The notes beneath the pieces were generated by a model, which saw only the letters and a program-made list of their open reading frames with translations, had not been told where the DNA came from and made no database searches. Positions 1 to 9,424 of a DNA stretch of 64,000 bases are shown here, one piece after another. The stretch spans positions 53,415 through 117,414 of the forward strand of contig URBK01000007.1 in NCBI GenBank assembly GCA_900546065.1, in the 5' to 3' direction. The position numbers and the translations under genes are program-made. This DNA is from an uncultured Alistipes sp. Its GTDB lineage: Bacteria; Bacteroidota; Bacteroidia; Bacteroidales; Rikenellaceae. The stretch's first letter is position 1. Each line of letters opens with the position of its first letter.

Positions 1-830
1 TGGGAGACCCCTCGATACTCTACGACCCCACGACACAACGTGCATGGATCGTGGCGGCGTGGTGTCATGGCATGGGCTACGGCATGGCATGGAACAACTC
101 GGCACAGGGGATGGATCCCGACATGACGGGACAGCTTGTATTGGCATACAGCGACGATGACGGCAAGACATGGAGCGAGCCCATAAACATCACCCGACAG
201 GTGAAACGGCCCGAGTGGCACTTCCTGCTTCAGGGGCCCGGGCGCGGCATCACCATGCGCGACGGCACCCTCGTATTCCCCACACAATACATCGACGCCG
301 AGCGCATGCCCCACTCGGCCATCATGTACAGCCGCGACAGCGGCCGCACGTGGCACATGCACCTCGGGCCGCGCGCCAACACTACCGAAGCGCAGGTAGC
401 CGAGCTTCCGGACGGAACACTGATGCTCAACATGCGCGACAATCGCGGCGGCAGCCGCGCCGTAGCCGTTACGGATGATCTCGGCGCCACATGGAGTGAG
501 CATATATCATCACGCAAGGCCCTGCGCGAGCCCGTATGTATGGCAAGTCTCATATCCGTACCGGCCGGGCAGAATATCTCGGGCCGAGACATACTCCTTT
601 TCTCGAATCCAGACAGCGACCGCGCCCGACGGGATATAACAATCAAGATCAGCTTCGACGGCGGATGTACATGGCCCGCCGAGAACCAAGTATTGCTTGA
701 CGGGGAGGATGGCTGGGGATATTCATGCCTTACGATGATCGACCCGCAAACCGTAGGTATTCTATACGAAAGCAGTCAGGCTCACATCACATTCCAAGCC
801 ATACCTCTCGAGGACCTGCTGCCCCGCTAA
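1..830 (+). CDS. Exo-alpha-sialidase (GH33), 3' part only
   Basis: Cleaves terminal sialic acids from glycoconjugates, probably outside the cytoplasm. The frame is open from base 3, so the gene begins before the window; about 275 codons are visible. Four Asp-box repeats (S/T-x-D-x-G-x-T-W type) can be seen, SDDDGKTW, SRDSGRTW, TDDLGATW and SFDGGCTW, which mark sialidase beta-propeller blades. The late motif EDGWGYSCL followed by GILYE carries the tyrosine and glutamate typical of the end of the GH33 active site. The signal peptide and the first arginine-triad residue lie outside the window. It converges on a GH88-like gene across a shared hairpin. The sialate O-acetylesterase at 6788-8218 may serve the same substrates (inference). 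Confidence 0.92.
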   Translation, partial: GDPSILYDPTTQRAWIVAAWCHGMGYGMAWNNSAQGMDPDMTGQLVLAYSDDDGKTWSEPINITRQVKRPEWHFLLQGPGRGITMRDGTLVFPTQYIDAERMPHSAIMYSRDSGRTWHMHLGPRANTTEAQVAELPDGTLMLNMRDNRGGSRAVAVTDDLGATWSEHISSRKALREPVCMASLISVPAGQNISGRDILLFSNPDSDRARRDITIKISFDGGCTWPAENQVLLDGEDGWGYSCLTMIDPQTVGILYESSQAHITFQAIPLEDLLPR

Positions 831-837
831 TGACAAC

Positions 838-865
838 GGCGCCCGGATCTTTGGATCCGGGCGCC
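838..865. terminator. Bidirectional hairpin between sialidase and GH88 gene
   Basis: A perfect 12-bp stem (838-849 with 854-865) with a 4-base loop sits 7 bases after the sialidase stop codon and 22 bases before the stop of the opposing gene. The U-tract is weak on both sides, so termination efficiency is uncertain. Confidence 0.75.
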
Positions 866-887
866 GAGTCTATTCTCAAACGATCCG

Positions 888-2039
888 CTAAAGCGCCAGA
901 TAACGCATGGCGGCCTCGATGAAATAGTAGTCGCCGTACGTAAGCGGCACGTCAACCTCCGAGCCGGCCATATAGTGTCCCACGCCGTGCATCAGCACAA
1001 AATTACCGTTCTCGCCCACGGGCGCCAGATAGGCATCAGAACAGAGCGAATGCAGCTGCCGCTCAGCCGTCTCGAGATAGCTCTCATCCTGCGTGAAACC
1101 GTAGAGCTCGATCAGTGCCGAAGCCATGATCGCTCCGGCCGACGAATCCTTCGACTGCTCCTTGGCATCGTAATCCCAATTCGGGATAGCATCCTCCGGA
1201 AGGCGCGCGATAAGGTAATCGGCTATGTTGACAGCCTGATCGAGGTATTTCTTGTCCTGCGTCATGCGGTACATCATCGTATAGCCGTAGAGGCCCCACG
1301 ACTGCCCGCGCGACCACGCCGAGTCATCCGAACGGCCCTGCGCCGTGCGTCGGTCGGTCACTTCGCCCGTAAGCTCGTTGTAGGCTACGACGTGATACGA
1401 ACTGTAATCGTCACGGAAGTGGTTCTTAATGGTGGTATCGGCATGGCGGCGTGCTATGTCGGCATACTTGCCGCCGCACCACTCCAGCATCTCAAGATTC
1501 ATCATGTTGTCTATGATGACCATAAAGTCCAGTTCGGGATTCTCCTTGCGGCCCGTATTCCACGAACGGATACACCCTACCGTCTCATTGAAACGCGATG
1601 CCAGCGACTCGGCTGCCTGCTCGATAACAGACTTATAGTAGGGATCGCCCGTAAGACGGTAGGCATTGCCATACGAGCAGAAGATCATGAAGCCCAGATC
1701 GTGCGTACCCTTATAGTCTTTCAACACCTCCAGACGGCGCGTAAACTCGTCGGCATAGGTGCGCAACTGCTCGTCTCCCGTATATTCATACAAAAGCCAC
1801 AGAGATCCCGGGAAGAAGCCGCTGACCCAATTATAGGGCGAGTCGACCTTGACTTCGCCATTCTCGAAGGTGCGGGGCAGTTTGCCCTCGATGCCCTCCA
1901 TACGCACCGCCTGCGCCTTCTCCTGCTCCACAGCTACAGACAAAGCACTCTTGAGTTCCTGTTTGAGTGCATGACGACGCCCGCAGCCGCTCAAGCCCAA
2001 TGATCCGATAATAATTAGTGAGAGTAAGATTTTCTTCAT
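888..2039 (-). CDS. GH88-type unsaturated glucuronyl/galacturonyl hydrolase lipoprotein
   Basis: Predicted to remove 4,5-unsaturated uronic acids from the ends of oligosaccharides made by polysaccharide lyases (host glycosaminoglycans or pectin). The start at 2039 gives a clean lipoprotein signal, MKKILLSLII then LSGC with the lipidated Cys at 19; an upstream in-frame start would add 14 residues that do not resemble a signal peptide. At 383 residues it has the usual size of an (alpha/alpha)6 GH88 enzyme. Family-like segments are the IIDNMMNLEML stretch, with the catalytic-type Asp, and RGQSWGLYGYTMMYR. No lyase or SusCD pair is visible nearby, so the substrate is open; GH105 is the main alternative. 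Confidence 0.85.
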   Translation of the reverse strand: MKKILLSLIIIGSLGLSGCGRRHALKQELKSALSVAVEQEKAQAVRMEGIEGKLPRTFENGEVKVDSPYNWVSGFFPGSLWLLYEYTGDEQLRTYADEFTRRLEVLKDYKGTHDLGFMIFCSYGNAYRLTGDPYYKSVIEQAAESLASRFNETVGCIRSWNTGRKENPELDFMVIIDNMMNLEMLEWCGGKYADIARRHADTTIKNHFRDDYSSYHVVAYNELTGEVTDRRTAQGRSDDSAWSRGQSWGLYGYTMMYRMTQDKKYLDQAVNIADYLIARLPEDAIPNWDYDAKEQSKDSSAGAIMASALIELYGFTQDESYLETAERQLHSLCSDAYLAPVGENGNFVLMHGVGHYMAGSEVDVPLTYGDYYFIEAAMRYLAL

Positions 2040-2258
2040 ACGATTAGGTTTTGAGTTAGAGTTAGGTTTATATTTTGTCATTATGTTTCACTCTCGCCGT
2101 CCGGATTCAACCGTCTATCAACGATCGGTATCGGCCGACATTCCGCAAACAGCCCCGTGCATATTGGCTACCACACGACGATCCACTATCCACATCGTCC
2201 GTCCATCGTCCGCCCCCATCGCGCGTCAGTCTCCATAAACGGGATCCCGCATTCAGAA

Positions 2259-3905
2259 TCACCGCTTGCCCAACAGAATGGCCGCCTGAGAAAGTGCGGC
2301 GTCGGTGATGGTACTACCCGACAACATCTTCGCTATCTCGCGCACACGCTCCTCTTCGCCGAGGCGTACGATATTTGTACGGCTCTGCTCCTTGTAGACC
2401 ACAAAGTGCGTATCGCCCTTCGACGCCACCTGCGGCAGGTGCGTTATGTCCACAACCTGCATGTGCGTCGCCAGAGATGAGATAATCTCGCCCATGGCAT
2501 CGGCTATGCGGCCCGACACACCCGTATCGATCTCGTCAAATATGATCGTCGGCAGCTTGGATTTCTCGGCCAGCATGGCCTTCAGAGCCAGCATTACGCG
2601 CGACGTTTCACCTCCCGAAGCGACTTTCTCCACCGGCTGCGGGGCCATACGTCCGTTGGCCGTGAACATGAAACGCACACGGTCGCCGCCCGTTGCCAGC
2701 AACTCGCCCGCCGGTTCCACCTTAACTTCGAAACGCGCCTCCGGCATGCCCAACTTGACCAACATGGCCGCTACGCCCGACGATACGCGCTGCGAAGCCT
2801 TGCTCCGCATGTCGTGTATGGCGGCGGCACGCTCCCCGGCATCCCGACGCAGAGCCTCGATCTTCTCGCGCTGCGCCGCCAGAGCCTCATCGCCATGCTG
2901 TATGAGACTTAACCGCGAAGCGAGATCCTCACCTACGGCCAACAACTCCTCAAGCGTCGAGACATGGTGCTTCTGACACATCGAATATATCATGTTGACG
3001 CGATCCGTCAGACGCTGCAGACGCTCCGGATCGGCCTCTATACGGTCGCTCTCGTCGGCCGCAACGGCCCCGATGTCCTTCAACTCCGAGACTACCGAGT
3101 GCAGACGCGAAGCCAGCTCCGCACCTTGGGGATATCCCTCACCGAGATGTGTCAGCGCCGTCTCGGCGACAGCCAACTGCTCCAAAACACCTATCTGGTC
3201 GGCGTCGAGCGTATTGCGCAGCGACGTCAGCGCCTCGATTATATGGTCGGCATTCTCCAGTACGGAGAGTTCGGCCTCCGCCTCCGCCAATTCGCCCTCA
3301 CGCAGCTGCGCCGCCTCGAACTCCTCGACCTGAAACCGCAGCCACTCCTCATCACGGCGCATCGTCTCCGCCTCGCTCTCCATACGGTGCAGCTCACGCT
3401 CCGCCTCGCGCAGCGCTTCGTAGCTGCGGCCATACTCAGCCACAGCATCCGTAGATCCGGCCAACATATCGAGCGACCGCACACGGAACGCCTCGTCGGC
3501 CAGCACCTGATTCTGATGCTGCGAGTGTATGTCTATGAGGTGTGCGCCCAATTCGCGCAACGCCGACAACTGGACGGGCACGTCATTCACAAAGGCACGG
3601 CTCTTGCCCGACGGCGAGATCATACGTCGGATCACGGTCTGCTCCTCGTAATCCATATCGTTGCGCTCGAACAGCTCCTCAAGGCCGTAACCGGCCAGAT
3701 CGAAAAGTCCCTCGATAACGCAATTACGCGTAGCGTCACCCAGCGAGCCGCTCTCGTTCTTGTTTCCGAGAAGCAGCCCCAAAGCACCCAGCAGGATCGA
3801 TTTACCGGCACCCGTCTCGCCGGTGATGATATTGAGATGCGGATCGAGCTCCATGTCGAGGCGCTCGATCAACGCATAATTTTCGACTGTAAGCCGTCGC
3901 AACAT
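2259..3905 (-). CDS. recN: DNA repair protein RecN
   Basis: SMC-like ATPase acting early in recombinational repair of double-strand breaks. The N-terminal ABC head carries Walker A GETGAGKS at residues 29-36. A long coiled-coil middle rich in Glu, Ala and Arg follows. The C-terminal head has the signature region (VASGGETSRVML) and Walker B (IIFDEIDTGVSG). At 548 residues it is full length. It begins 5 bases after the coaBC stop codon, so it is the last gene of the bamD-rpoZ-coaBC-recN transcription unit. In many other Bacteroidetes a DUF4835 gene lies between coaBC and recN (recollection); it is absent here. Confidence 0.97.
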   Translation of the reverse strand: MLRRLTVENYALIERLDMELDPHLNIITGETGAGKSILLGALGLLLGNKNESGSLGDATRNCVIEGLFDLAGYGLEELFERNDMDYEEQTVIRRMISPSGKSRAFVNDVPVQLSALRELGAHLIDIHSQHQNQVLADEAFRVRSLDMLAGSTDAVAEYGRSYEALREAERELHRMESEAETMRRDEEWLRFQVEEFEAAQLREGELAEAEAELSVLENADHIIEALTSLRNTLDADQIGVLEQLAVAETALTHLGEGYPQGAELASRLHSVVSELKDIGAVAADESDRIEADPERLQRLTDRVNMIYSMCQKHHVSTLEELLAVGEDLASRLSLIQHGDEALAAQREKIEALRRDAGERAAAIHDMRSKASQRVSSGVAAMLVKLGMPEARFEVKVEPAGELLATGGDRVRFMFTANGRMAPQPVEKVASGGETSRVMLALKAMLAEKSKLPTIIFDEIDTGVSGRIADAMGEIISSLATHMQVVDITHLPQVASKGDTHFVVYKEQSRTNIVRLGEEERVREIAKMLSGSTITDAALSQAAILLGKR

Positions 3906-3910
3906 ACTCC

Positions 3911-5101
3911 TTATGAGTTAAGCAGTTTCTCCATACGGTCGACGATACGTGCCGCCACCTCGCGTTTGCTCATAAGCGGCAGCTCCACGCACGACACTCG
4001 ATCGATGAGCGACACCACATTCGTATCGCACCCGAAGCCCGCACCGGCATCCCGCAGCGAATTGAGGACTATGAAGTCAAGATTCTTCCTATCCAGTTTC
4101 TCGCGGGCATTGGCCGCGCCGTTCTCCGTCTCCAGAGCGAACCCGACAAGCAGACGCCCGCCCTTCTCACGGCCCAACTCGGCCGCTATGTCTTTCGTAC
4201 GGCGCAGTTCGATCGACATGTCGCCGTCTCCCTTCTTGATCTTCTCGTCGGCAACCGTCACGGGCGTATAATCCGCAACGGCGGCACACATGATGGCTCC
4301 GTCCGCCCCTTCGAATGCCTTGACCGTGGCGTTGTACATATCCTCCGCCGAGACCACATCCACACGATCCACACCTTCGGGCGTCGCAAGGTTGGTACGT
4401 CCGCTCACGAGCGTCACCGCCGCACCGCGCGCCGCCAACTCTCCGGCCACGGCATAGCCCATCTTACCGGTCGAGTGGTTCGATATGTAACGTACGGGAT
4501 CTATGGCCTCGATCGTGGCACCCGCCGTAACGACGAAACGCCGTCCGGCAAGCGTCGCACTTCCCAGCAACGCATCCACCTCCTTGACGATATGTGACGG
4601 CTCGGCCATACGTCCCTTGCCGACAAGACCGCTTGCCAACTCACCCTGCTCGGGCTCGATGACATGCACACCGTCACGACGCAGCTGCTCAAGGTTGCGC
4701 TGTGTAGCCGCATGGGCATACATGTCGAGATCCATCGCCGGAGCAACAGCCACACGGCACTTGGCCGACAGATAACTCGTCAACAGAAGGTTGTCCGCAA
4801 CGCCGCACGCCATCTTGGCCAGCGTGTTGGCCGTCGCGGGGGCTATGACCATGCAATCGGCCCACTCGCCCAGCGACACGTGCGAATTCCACTCCCCGTT
4901 CTCGGGATTGAAGAACTCCACAAGAACGGGATGCTTGGCCAACGTGGCCATCGTCAGCGGCGTGATGAACTGCTTGGCCAGAGGCGTCATAACCACACGC
5001 ACCTCGGCTCCCGCCGACACAAATAAACGGCAAAGCACAGCCGCCTTGTATGCAGCTATGCTACCCGTAACTCCCAATATTATATGCTTGCCTTTCAACA
5101 T
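3911..5101 (-). CDS. coaBC: Bifunctional CoaBC: phosphopantothenate-cysteine ligase / phosphopantothenoylcysteine decarboxylase
   Basis: Catalyses two consecutive steps of coenzyme A synthesis: CTP-dependent joining of cysteine to 4'-phosphopantothenate, then FMN-dependent decarboxylation to 4'-phosphopantetheine. The N-terminal flavoprotein domain (about residues 1-185) has GSIAAYKA, the catalytic-type His in NSHVSLGEWAD, and APATANTLAKMACGVADN, then the PAMD motif. The C-terminal ligase domain (about 190-396) starts with VTAGATIEAIDPVRYISN and STGKMGYA. At 396 residues it is normal length. It lies 5 bases upstream of recN and 319 bases downstream of rpoZ, wide for a gene inside an operon. 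Confidence 0.96.
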   Translation of the reverse strand: MLKGKHIILGVTGSIAAYKAAVLCRLFVSAGAEVRVVMTPLAKQFITPLTMATLAKHPVLVEFFNPENGEWNSHVSLGEWADCMVIAPATANTLAKMACGVADNLLLTSYLSAKCRVAVAPAMDLDMYAHAATQRNLEQLRRDGVHVIEPEQGELASGLVGKGRMAEPSHIVKEVDALLGSATLAGRRFVVTAGATIEAIDPVRYISNHSTGKMGYAVAGELAARGAAVTLVSGRTNLATPEGVDRVDVVSAEDMYNATVKAFEGADGAIMCAAVADYTPVTVADEKIKKGDGDMSIELRRTKDIAAELGREKGGRLLVGFALETENGAANAREKLDRKNLDFIVLNSLRDAGAGFGCDTNVVSLIDRVSCVELPLMSKREVAARIVDRMEKLLNS

Positions 5102-5420
5102 AGCGGGGAATCCAAATTTTATGATTTCAGCCGACTCATCCGACGCGGCTCAATAGCTCGACACCCGGCACTCGGAGCACACTTCACCGTGCAGTCTCTC
5201 TTCGCTCCTCCAACGGCGCACAAGGTATACTTCGCTCGCTCCTCACGGGGACAATTTCCTTCGCCCGTCACTCAATCACGCCTCACACGAAGCGTCTTTC
5301 TCCCTCCCCTCGGCTCGCGACACTCTCCGCACGCACGATAAACCGCGCCCGGCCTCTCGGCTCACTATGCGGGACGCACACTCCATACACGATACTCGTC
5401 CCGGCCAACCGCGCACGACG
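5102..5420. other. 319-bp spacer between rpoZ and coaBC, no gene seen
   Basis: No credible coding frame, promoter consensus or strong terminator was recognised. The small frames here are extensions of out-of-frame reading through rpoZ. The stretch is pyrimidine-rich on the plus strand. Confidence 0.5.
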
Positions 5421-5747
5421 CTATTTCGACTCCTTGTCGCCGCCCTCGCGGTAGTAGAGTTCGCCGTCGAGGAACTCCTCCGTGGCGATGATCGTCGGCT
5501 TGGGCAGACGCTCGTAATAACGCGAGATCTCGATCTGCTCGCGGTTCTCGAAGGTCTCCTCCATCGTATCCGTCGGCGACGAGAAGTCGGCCAGCTTGCG
5601 CGTAAGCTCCGCCTTGAGCTCCGTCGAGATCTGATTGGCACGACGTGCTATGATGTTGATGCTCTCGTAGATATTGCCCGTATCCTTGTCCAGATCGACC
5701 AACTTGCGGGTAATCGTGTTGTTGGGAATGTTCTTCTTGATCTCCAT
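5421..5747 (-). CDS. rpoZ: RNA polymerase omega subunit family protein
   Basis: Small RNA polymerase subunit that helps assemble and stabilise the beta-prime subunit. The 108-residue protein has the Rpb6/omega-like core, with SINIIARRANQIS (the conserved Ala-Arg-x-Ala/Gly helix) and a following helix AELTRKLADFSS. The acidic C-terminal half with EEFLDGELYYR is characteristic of the Bacteroidetes version. Its stop codon is 319 bases before coaBC and its start lies 22 bases after bamD, giving the conserved Bacteroidetes order. Identification rests on this context as well as the core helix, because omega sequences diverge strongly. Confidence 0.85.
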   Translation of the reverse strand: MEIKKNIPNNTITRKLVDLDKDTGNIYESINIIARRANQISTELKAELTRKLADFSSPTDTMEETFENREQIEISRYYERLPKPTIIATEEFLDGELYYREGGDKESK

Positions 5748-5769
5748 CTTATGCGTAATTTTGTCGTTG

Positions 5770-6582
5770 TTATTCTTCTTTGCGGTTCTTCTCTATGAAG
5801 CGTTTGGTCTGCTCCTCCACGTGCTCCAGATCCTTCAGGTACTTCGACTCCGGGAACTCCATGATAAACGAATAGTAGGCATCCAGCGTCGACATGTATC
5901 GATCCAGCTGCTTCGATTCGATCGAGTTGCTGGCCAGCTTGTAGGATGACATCACGATGTGATAGAGCAGATCCTCCCGCCGGTGCGAATCGGGATATTG
6001 CCTCAACGCATTGCGGAAGGCTATGATGGCCGAGTTGTAACGCTCGATCTTGTAATACGTATATGCATTCAGGTATGCCTTCTCGTGCATACGCCACGTC
6101 AAGTCGTCGGTCATATCCTTGAAAAGCGGATACTGCTCGCTCTCGGGATAGTGCGACATGAACTCCGAGATCGCAATCACCGCCTGACTGGTCATCGACT
6201 GGTCACGCGTAGGGCCCGGACACATGTTGTAGAGACTGATGGCATACATGGCCTCGGCATCCTCCAGAAACGCACTGCGCCCGAACTTGTGACGGAAGTC
6301 GTCCAACAGCGTCGACGACGTAAGGAAATCGTGATCCTTAAACTTGCAGCGGGCGATATAGAAAGCGACCGTATCCTCCTTCATCGTACCGGAGAAATAG
6401 TGTTCGCAGCTCTCGAACAGCAATGCCGCCTTATTCCACTTCTCGGCGTTGTAATACATCATGCCGCGATCGAAGATAAGATCTGCGTCGTCGGTGTTTA
6501 TCACCTTCTGGATTCCTGAGCAGCTGCCGAACAGTGCCGCGAGCGCTAAGACGAGGGCAAACGTGGTGAAACATTTTTTCAT
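5770..6582 (-). CDS. bamD: Outer-membrane assembly lipoprotein BamD
   Basis: Lipoprotein of the BAM complex that folds beta-barrel proteins into the outer membrane; faces the periplasm. The start at 6582 gives MKKCFTTFALVLALAALFGSC, a lipoprotein signal with Cys21; the frame extends 67 codons further upstream, but that part has no signal-like character. The mature part is helical with tetratricopeptide-like pairs (for example DLIFDRGMMYYNAEKWNKAA and AIIAFRNALRQYPDSHRR), as expected for BamD; 270 residues is the normal size. It is the first gene of the bamD-rpoZ-coaBC-recN unit and has a promoter-like box about 40 bases upstream. Confidence 0.92.
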   Translation of the reverse strand: MKKCFTTFALVLALAALFGSCSGIQKVINTDDADLIFDRGMMYYNAEKWNKAALLFESCEHYFSGTMKEDTVAFYIARCKFKDHDFLTSSTLLDDFRHKFGRSAFLEDAEAMYAISLYNMCPGPTRDQSMTSQAVIAISEFMSHYPESEQYPLFKDMTDDLTWRMHEKAYLNAYTYYKIERYNSAIIAFRNALRQYPDSHRREDLLYHIVMSSYKLASNSIESKQLDRYMSTLDAYYSFIMEFPESKYLKDLEHVEEQTKRFIEKNRKEE

Positions 6583-6620
6583 ACCGAATAGTTTATACAG
6601 TATGCTGGGTATTAAGCGTA

Positions 6621-6628
6621 CAAAATTA
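6621..6628 (-). promoter_or_regulatory. Bacteroidetes -7 box upstream of bamD
   Basis: Read on the minus strand this is TAATTTTG, an exact match to TAnnTTTG, 38 bases before the bamD start codon. No clear -33 TTTG was found at the expected distance. Confidence 0.6.
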
Positions 6629-6724
6629 CACATATTTTTTGGTTTAACGACATTATGCCCCCAATTATTATCCGCAGCCACGACAAAAACCCTTCCACAG
6701 GCCGATTTATGGCCACCGGCACAA

Positions 6725-6768
6725 CAAAAAAAAATTCCGACTGCAGGCCTCGGCCGTGCAGTCGGAAT
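6725..6768 (-). terminator. Intrinsic terminator after the sialate O-acetylesterase gene
   Basis: A 12-bp stem (6734-6745 with 6757-6768) with a GC-rich loop is followed on the minus strand by a run of nine T residues. It lies 20 bases past the acetylesterase stop codon and closes the galK unit before the bamD operon. Confidence 0.9.
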
Positions 6769-6787
6769 AATCAATAAAAACAAACGT

Positions 6788-8218
6788 CTACCTCACATCA
6801 TTCCAGTCATCCGTACGGAACGGTACGGCCGGCACACCGAACATGTTGTGGAGGTTGTTCTCGATATAGTTGCGGAAAGCGTAACGCACGGCCACAGGCT
6901 CCTTCACCTCGTCGCTCCAGACCGTGACGCTGTTACCCGAAATCGAGGCATTGGCCTTGTGGAAGACACGGTCCGAACCCGCGATCTCGAAGCCCTTGAT
7001 CGGCTCGCCGTACCACGGGGTCAGGCCCAGACCGGCACGCAGCAGGCGTACCGTCACCTTGCCGTCACGTATCTCGTATGACTCCATGCGCGGAGCACGC
7101 GGCTCGAAACCGCTCTGGCCGTAGGTCTGCATCAGAGCCAGTGCAGCAAGACGCTGCCCTACCTCGAACTTCTGGGCCGGGTGGATGCAGTTCTCCGAAC
7201 CGATATCCGTCGTGCCGGCCATGCCGCAGTTGGGGATCTCGCTCAAGGCACGCACCTGAGCCTCCACAAAGAGAGGATAAGAGATGCTCTGCGAGTCACC
7301 GTACGAATAGGGAGCAATCTGGGCATAATAGAACGGCATCGAGTTATCCTCGTCGCCCCAGTCGCTGCGCCACTGCTCTACCATACGGGCCATCATCTTG
7401 TCATAGTGGTCGATATCGCCAAGATTGGCCTCACCCTGATACCACAGGAATCCGCGTGCCGTGAAGTTGCGTATCGGGGCTATCATGGCACAATAGAGCT
7501 CGCTCGGCTTGATGTCGTGCACCGTCTGCTTCTGCTTGAACTGCTCCTCGGTCACGCAATCCTTCAATGCCGACAACGGCATCCACGACTCGACGCGCGT
7601 ACCGCCCCAATCGGTAGCGATAATGCCGATAGGGATATTGACCGCATGCGTAATGTTGTAGGCAAAGAAGTATGCCGTAGCCGAACAGTTGGCCACGCTC
7701 GCGGGCGAGGCGCACTCCCACTGGCCGCCGGCACAATCCTCCATATCCTTGTCATACGAGCGGGCACGCTGCACCGTGAACATGCGTATGCGCGAAGCCT
7801 CCTCGCCGCCACGCATGATATAGTCGATGGAGTTCTCCACGGGCTGGTTGCCGAAACCCTTGACCGGCATCTCCATGTTGCTCTGGCCCGAGCATACCCA
7901 TACGTCGCCGATGAGTATGTTTTCGAGCGTCACGCTCTCGCCGTCGCTGATGGTGATCGTCTGCGGATCGAACGATGCGGCCGGCGTCGCCACCTTGACT
8001 GCCCAACAGCCCTCGGCATCACTGTGAGTCTGTATCTTGTCGTTACTCCACGAAACCACAACCGTGACCTTAGAGTCGGCATCGGCCTTACCCCACAGAT
8101 TCACTTCGCTCTGCTGCTGCAGCACCATATTGCTGTCCAGCACCTTCGGGAGGACGATCTCGGCAGACGCACCCCAACAGAGGCACGCCGCCGCCAACGT
8201 CATTATGAGTCTCTTCAT
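6788..8218 (-). CDS. Secreted sialate O-acetylesterase (SASA family)
   Basis: Predicted to remove O-acetyl groups, classically from sialic acids, so that sialidases can act; other acetylated sugars are possible. An N-terminal signal peptide (MKRLIMTLAAACLCWGASA) points to export. The nucleophile motif CSGQSNMEMPV places the catalytic Ser at 113. The second conserved block GFLWYQGEANLGD and the late GSENCIHPAQK with its His complete an SGNH-type catalytic set. The 476-residue length is normal. It follows galK by 12 bases and ends at a strong terminator. Its pairing with galactose genes and a sialidase 6 kb away suggests mucin-type glycans (inference). Confidence 0.92.
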   Translation of the reverse strand: MKRLIMTLAAACLCWGASAEIVLPKVLDSNMVLQQQSEVNLWGKADADSKVTVVVSWSNDKIQTHSDAEGCWAVKVATPAASFDPQTITISDGESVTLENILIGDVWVCSGQSNMEMPVKGFGNQPVENSIDYIMRGGEEASRIRMFTVQRARSYDKDMEDCAGGQWECASPASVANCSATAYFFAYNITHAVNIPIGIIATDWGGTRVESWMPLSALKDCVTEEQFKQKQTVHDIKPSELYCAMIAPIRNFTARGFLWYQGEANLGDIDHYDKMMARMVEQWRSDWGDEDNSMPFYYAQIAPYSYGDSQSISYPLFVEAQVRALSEIPNCGMAGTTDIGSENCIHPAQKFEVGQRLAALALMQTYGQSGFEPRAPRMESYEIRDGKVTVRLLRAGLGLTPWYGEPIKGFEIAGSDRVFHKANASISGNSVTVWSDEVKEPVAVRYAFRNYIENNLHNMFGVPAVPFRTDDWNDVR

Positions 8219-8230
8219 TTCTCAGCAAAA

Positions 8231-9376
8231 TTAAATATCCAACTTGCGTGCTCCGTCCGAGATCACAACGTCATAAACCTTGGGTTCGTGACCGTAAGCC
8301 ACCGCAAACTTCTGCTTGGCCGTTGCGATGAACGGATCGTAGAGGCTGTCCTTCACAAGGTTGATCGTGCAGCCGCCGAAGCCGCCACCCATGATACGCG
8401 AGCCCGTCACGCCACACTCCTTGGCGATAGTAGCCAACAGATCAAGCTCCTCGCACGACACCTCGTAATCCTTCGACATGCCCCAGTGGGTCTCATACAT
8501 GCGCTCGCCGACGGTCTCCAGATCGCCGCGCTCCAGCGCGTCGCACACGTCGAGCACGCGACGCTCCTCGCCGATAACATAACGTGCACGCTTGTAGTCC
8601 TCCTCCGAGATCTTGTCCTTGATAGCGTCGAGCTGCTCCATAGTGGCGCCGCGCAGGGTCTCCTGCCCCAGAGCCTTGGCTACACGCTCGCACGACTCGC
8701 GACGCTTGTTGTAGGGCGAACCCACCAGCTCATGCTTTACGACCGAGTCGAGCAGCACCAGACGGTAACCGTACTTCTCGGGATCGAACGGGAAGTATGC
8801 GAACTCCATCGAACGGCAGTCCAGACGCATCAGGTTGCCCTTCTTTCCGAATACCGAGGCGAACTGGTCCATGATACCGCAGTTAACACCGCAATAGTTG
8901 TGCTCGGTCGACTGGCCGATGCGTGCCAGCTCGAACTTGTCGATCTTGTCATCATTGTAGATGTGGTTCAGCGCAAAGGCGAAAGTCGACTCCAGCGCCG
9001 CCGACGACGACATTCCCGCTCCGAGGGGCACGTCACCCGAGAAGGCCGTATCGAAGCCCTCAACCTTACCGCCGCGCTTCTGGATCTCGCGTGCCACGCC
9101 GAAGATATAACGTGCCCACGATGCCGCGGGTTTGTCCTCCTCGCGCAGGCCGAACTCGGCATAGTCATCCAGATCGATGGCATAGGCGCGGATCTTGTCC
9201 GTACCGTTGGGGCGTATCTCAGCTACGATGCCCTTGTCGATGGCACCCGGGAATACGAATCCGCCATTGTAGTCGGTATGCTCTCCTATAAGGTTTATAC
9301 GACCCGGAGATGCGTAAACGTCGCCTTTGGTTCCAAACTTCTCGGCAAACTTCTCTCTTACCAATTCGATGTTCAT
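8231..9376 (-). CDS. galK: Galactokinase
   Basis: Phosphorylates alpha-D-galactose to galactose 1-phosphate with ATP, the first committed step of the Leloir pathway in the cytoplasm. GHMP-kinase motifs are complete: the galactokinase signature GRINLIGEHTDYNGG at residues 25-39, the phosphate-binding loop VPLGAGMSSSAALE at about 116-129, and the C-terminal motif MGGGFGGCTINLV. At 381 residues it is full length. It lies upstream of and 12 bases from the O-acetylesterase. The 177-base leader contains a tandem 17-base direct repeat but no consensus -7 box. galM lies close by, but galT and galE are not in the window. Confidence 0.97.
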   Translation of the reverse strand: MNIELVREKFAEKFGTKGDVYASPGRINLIGEHTDYNGGFVFPGAIDKGIVAEIRPNGTDKIRAYAIDLDDYAEFGLREEDKPAASWARYIFGVAREIQKRGGKVEGFDTAFSGDVPLGAGMSSSAALESTFAFALNHIYNDDKIDKFELARIGQSTEHNYCGVNCGIMDQFASVFGKKGNLMRLDCRSMEFAYFPFDPEKYGYRLVLLDSVVKHELVGSPYNKRRESCERVAKALGQETLRGATMEQLDAIKDKISEEDYKRARYVIGEERRVLDVCDALERGDLETVGERMYETHWGMSKDYEVSCEELDLLATIAKECGVTGSRIMGGGFGGCTINLVKDSLYDPFIATAKQKFAVAYGHEPKVYDVVISDGARKLDI

Positions 9377-9424
9377 AGGTCTAAGTTTTTTGGTTTATTG
9401 TTCGATTAATATTGATAAACTTTT

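Noticed and set aside
7181-9409. A 742-codon open frame on the plus strand across the acetylesterase and galK genes
   Set aside because: It spans two real minus-strand genes and their junction; composition is that of an antisense shadow.
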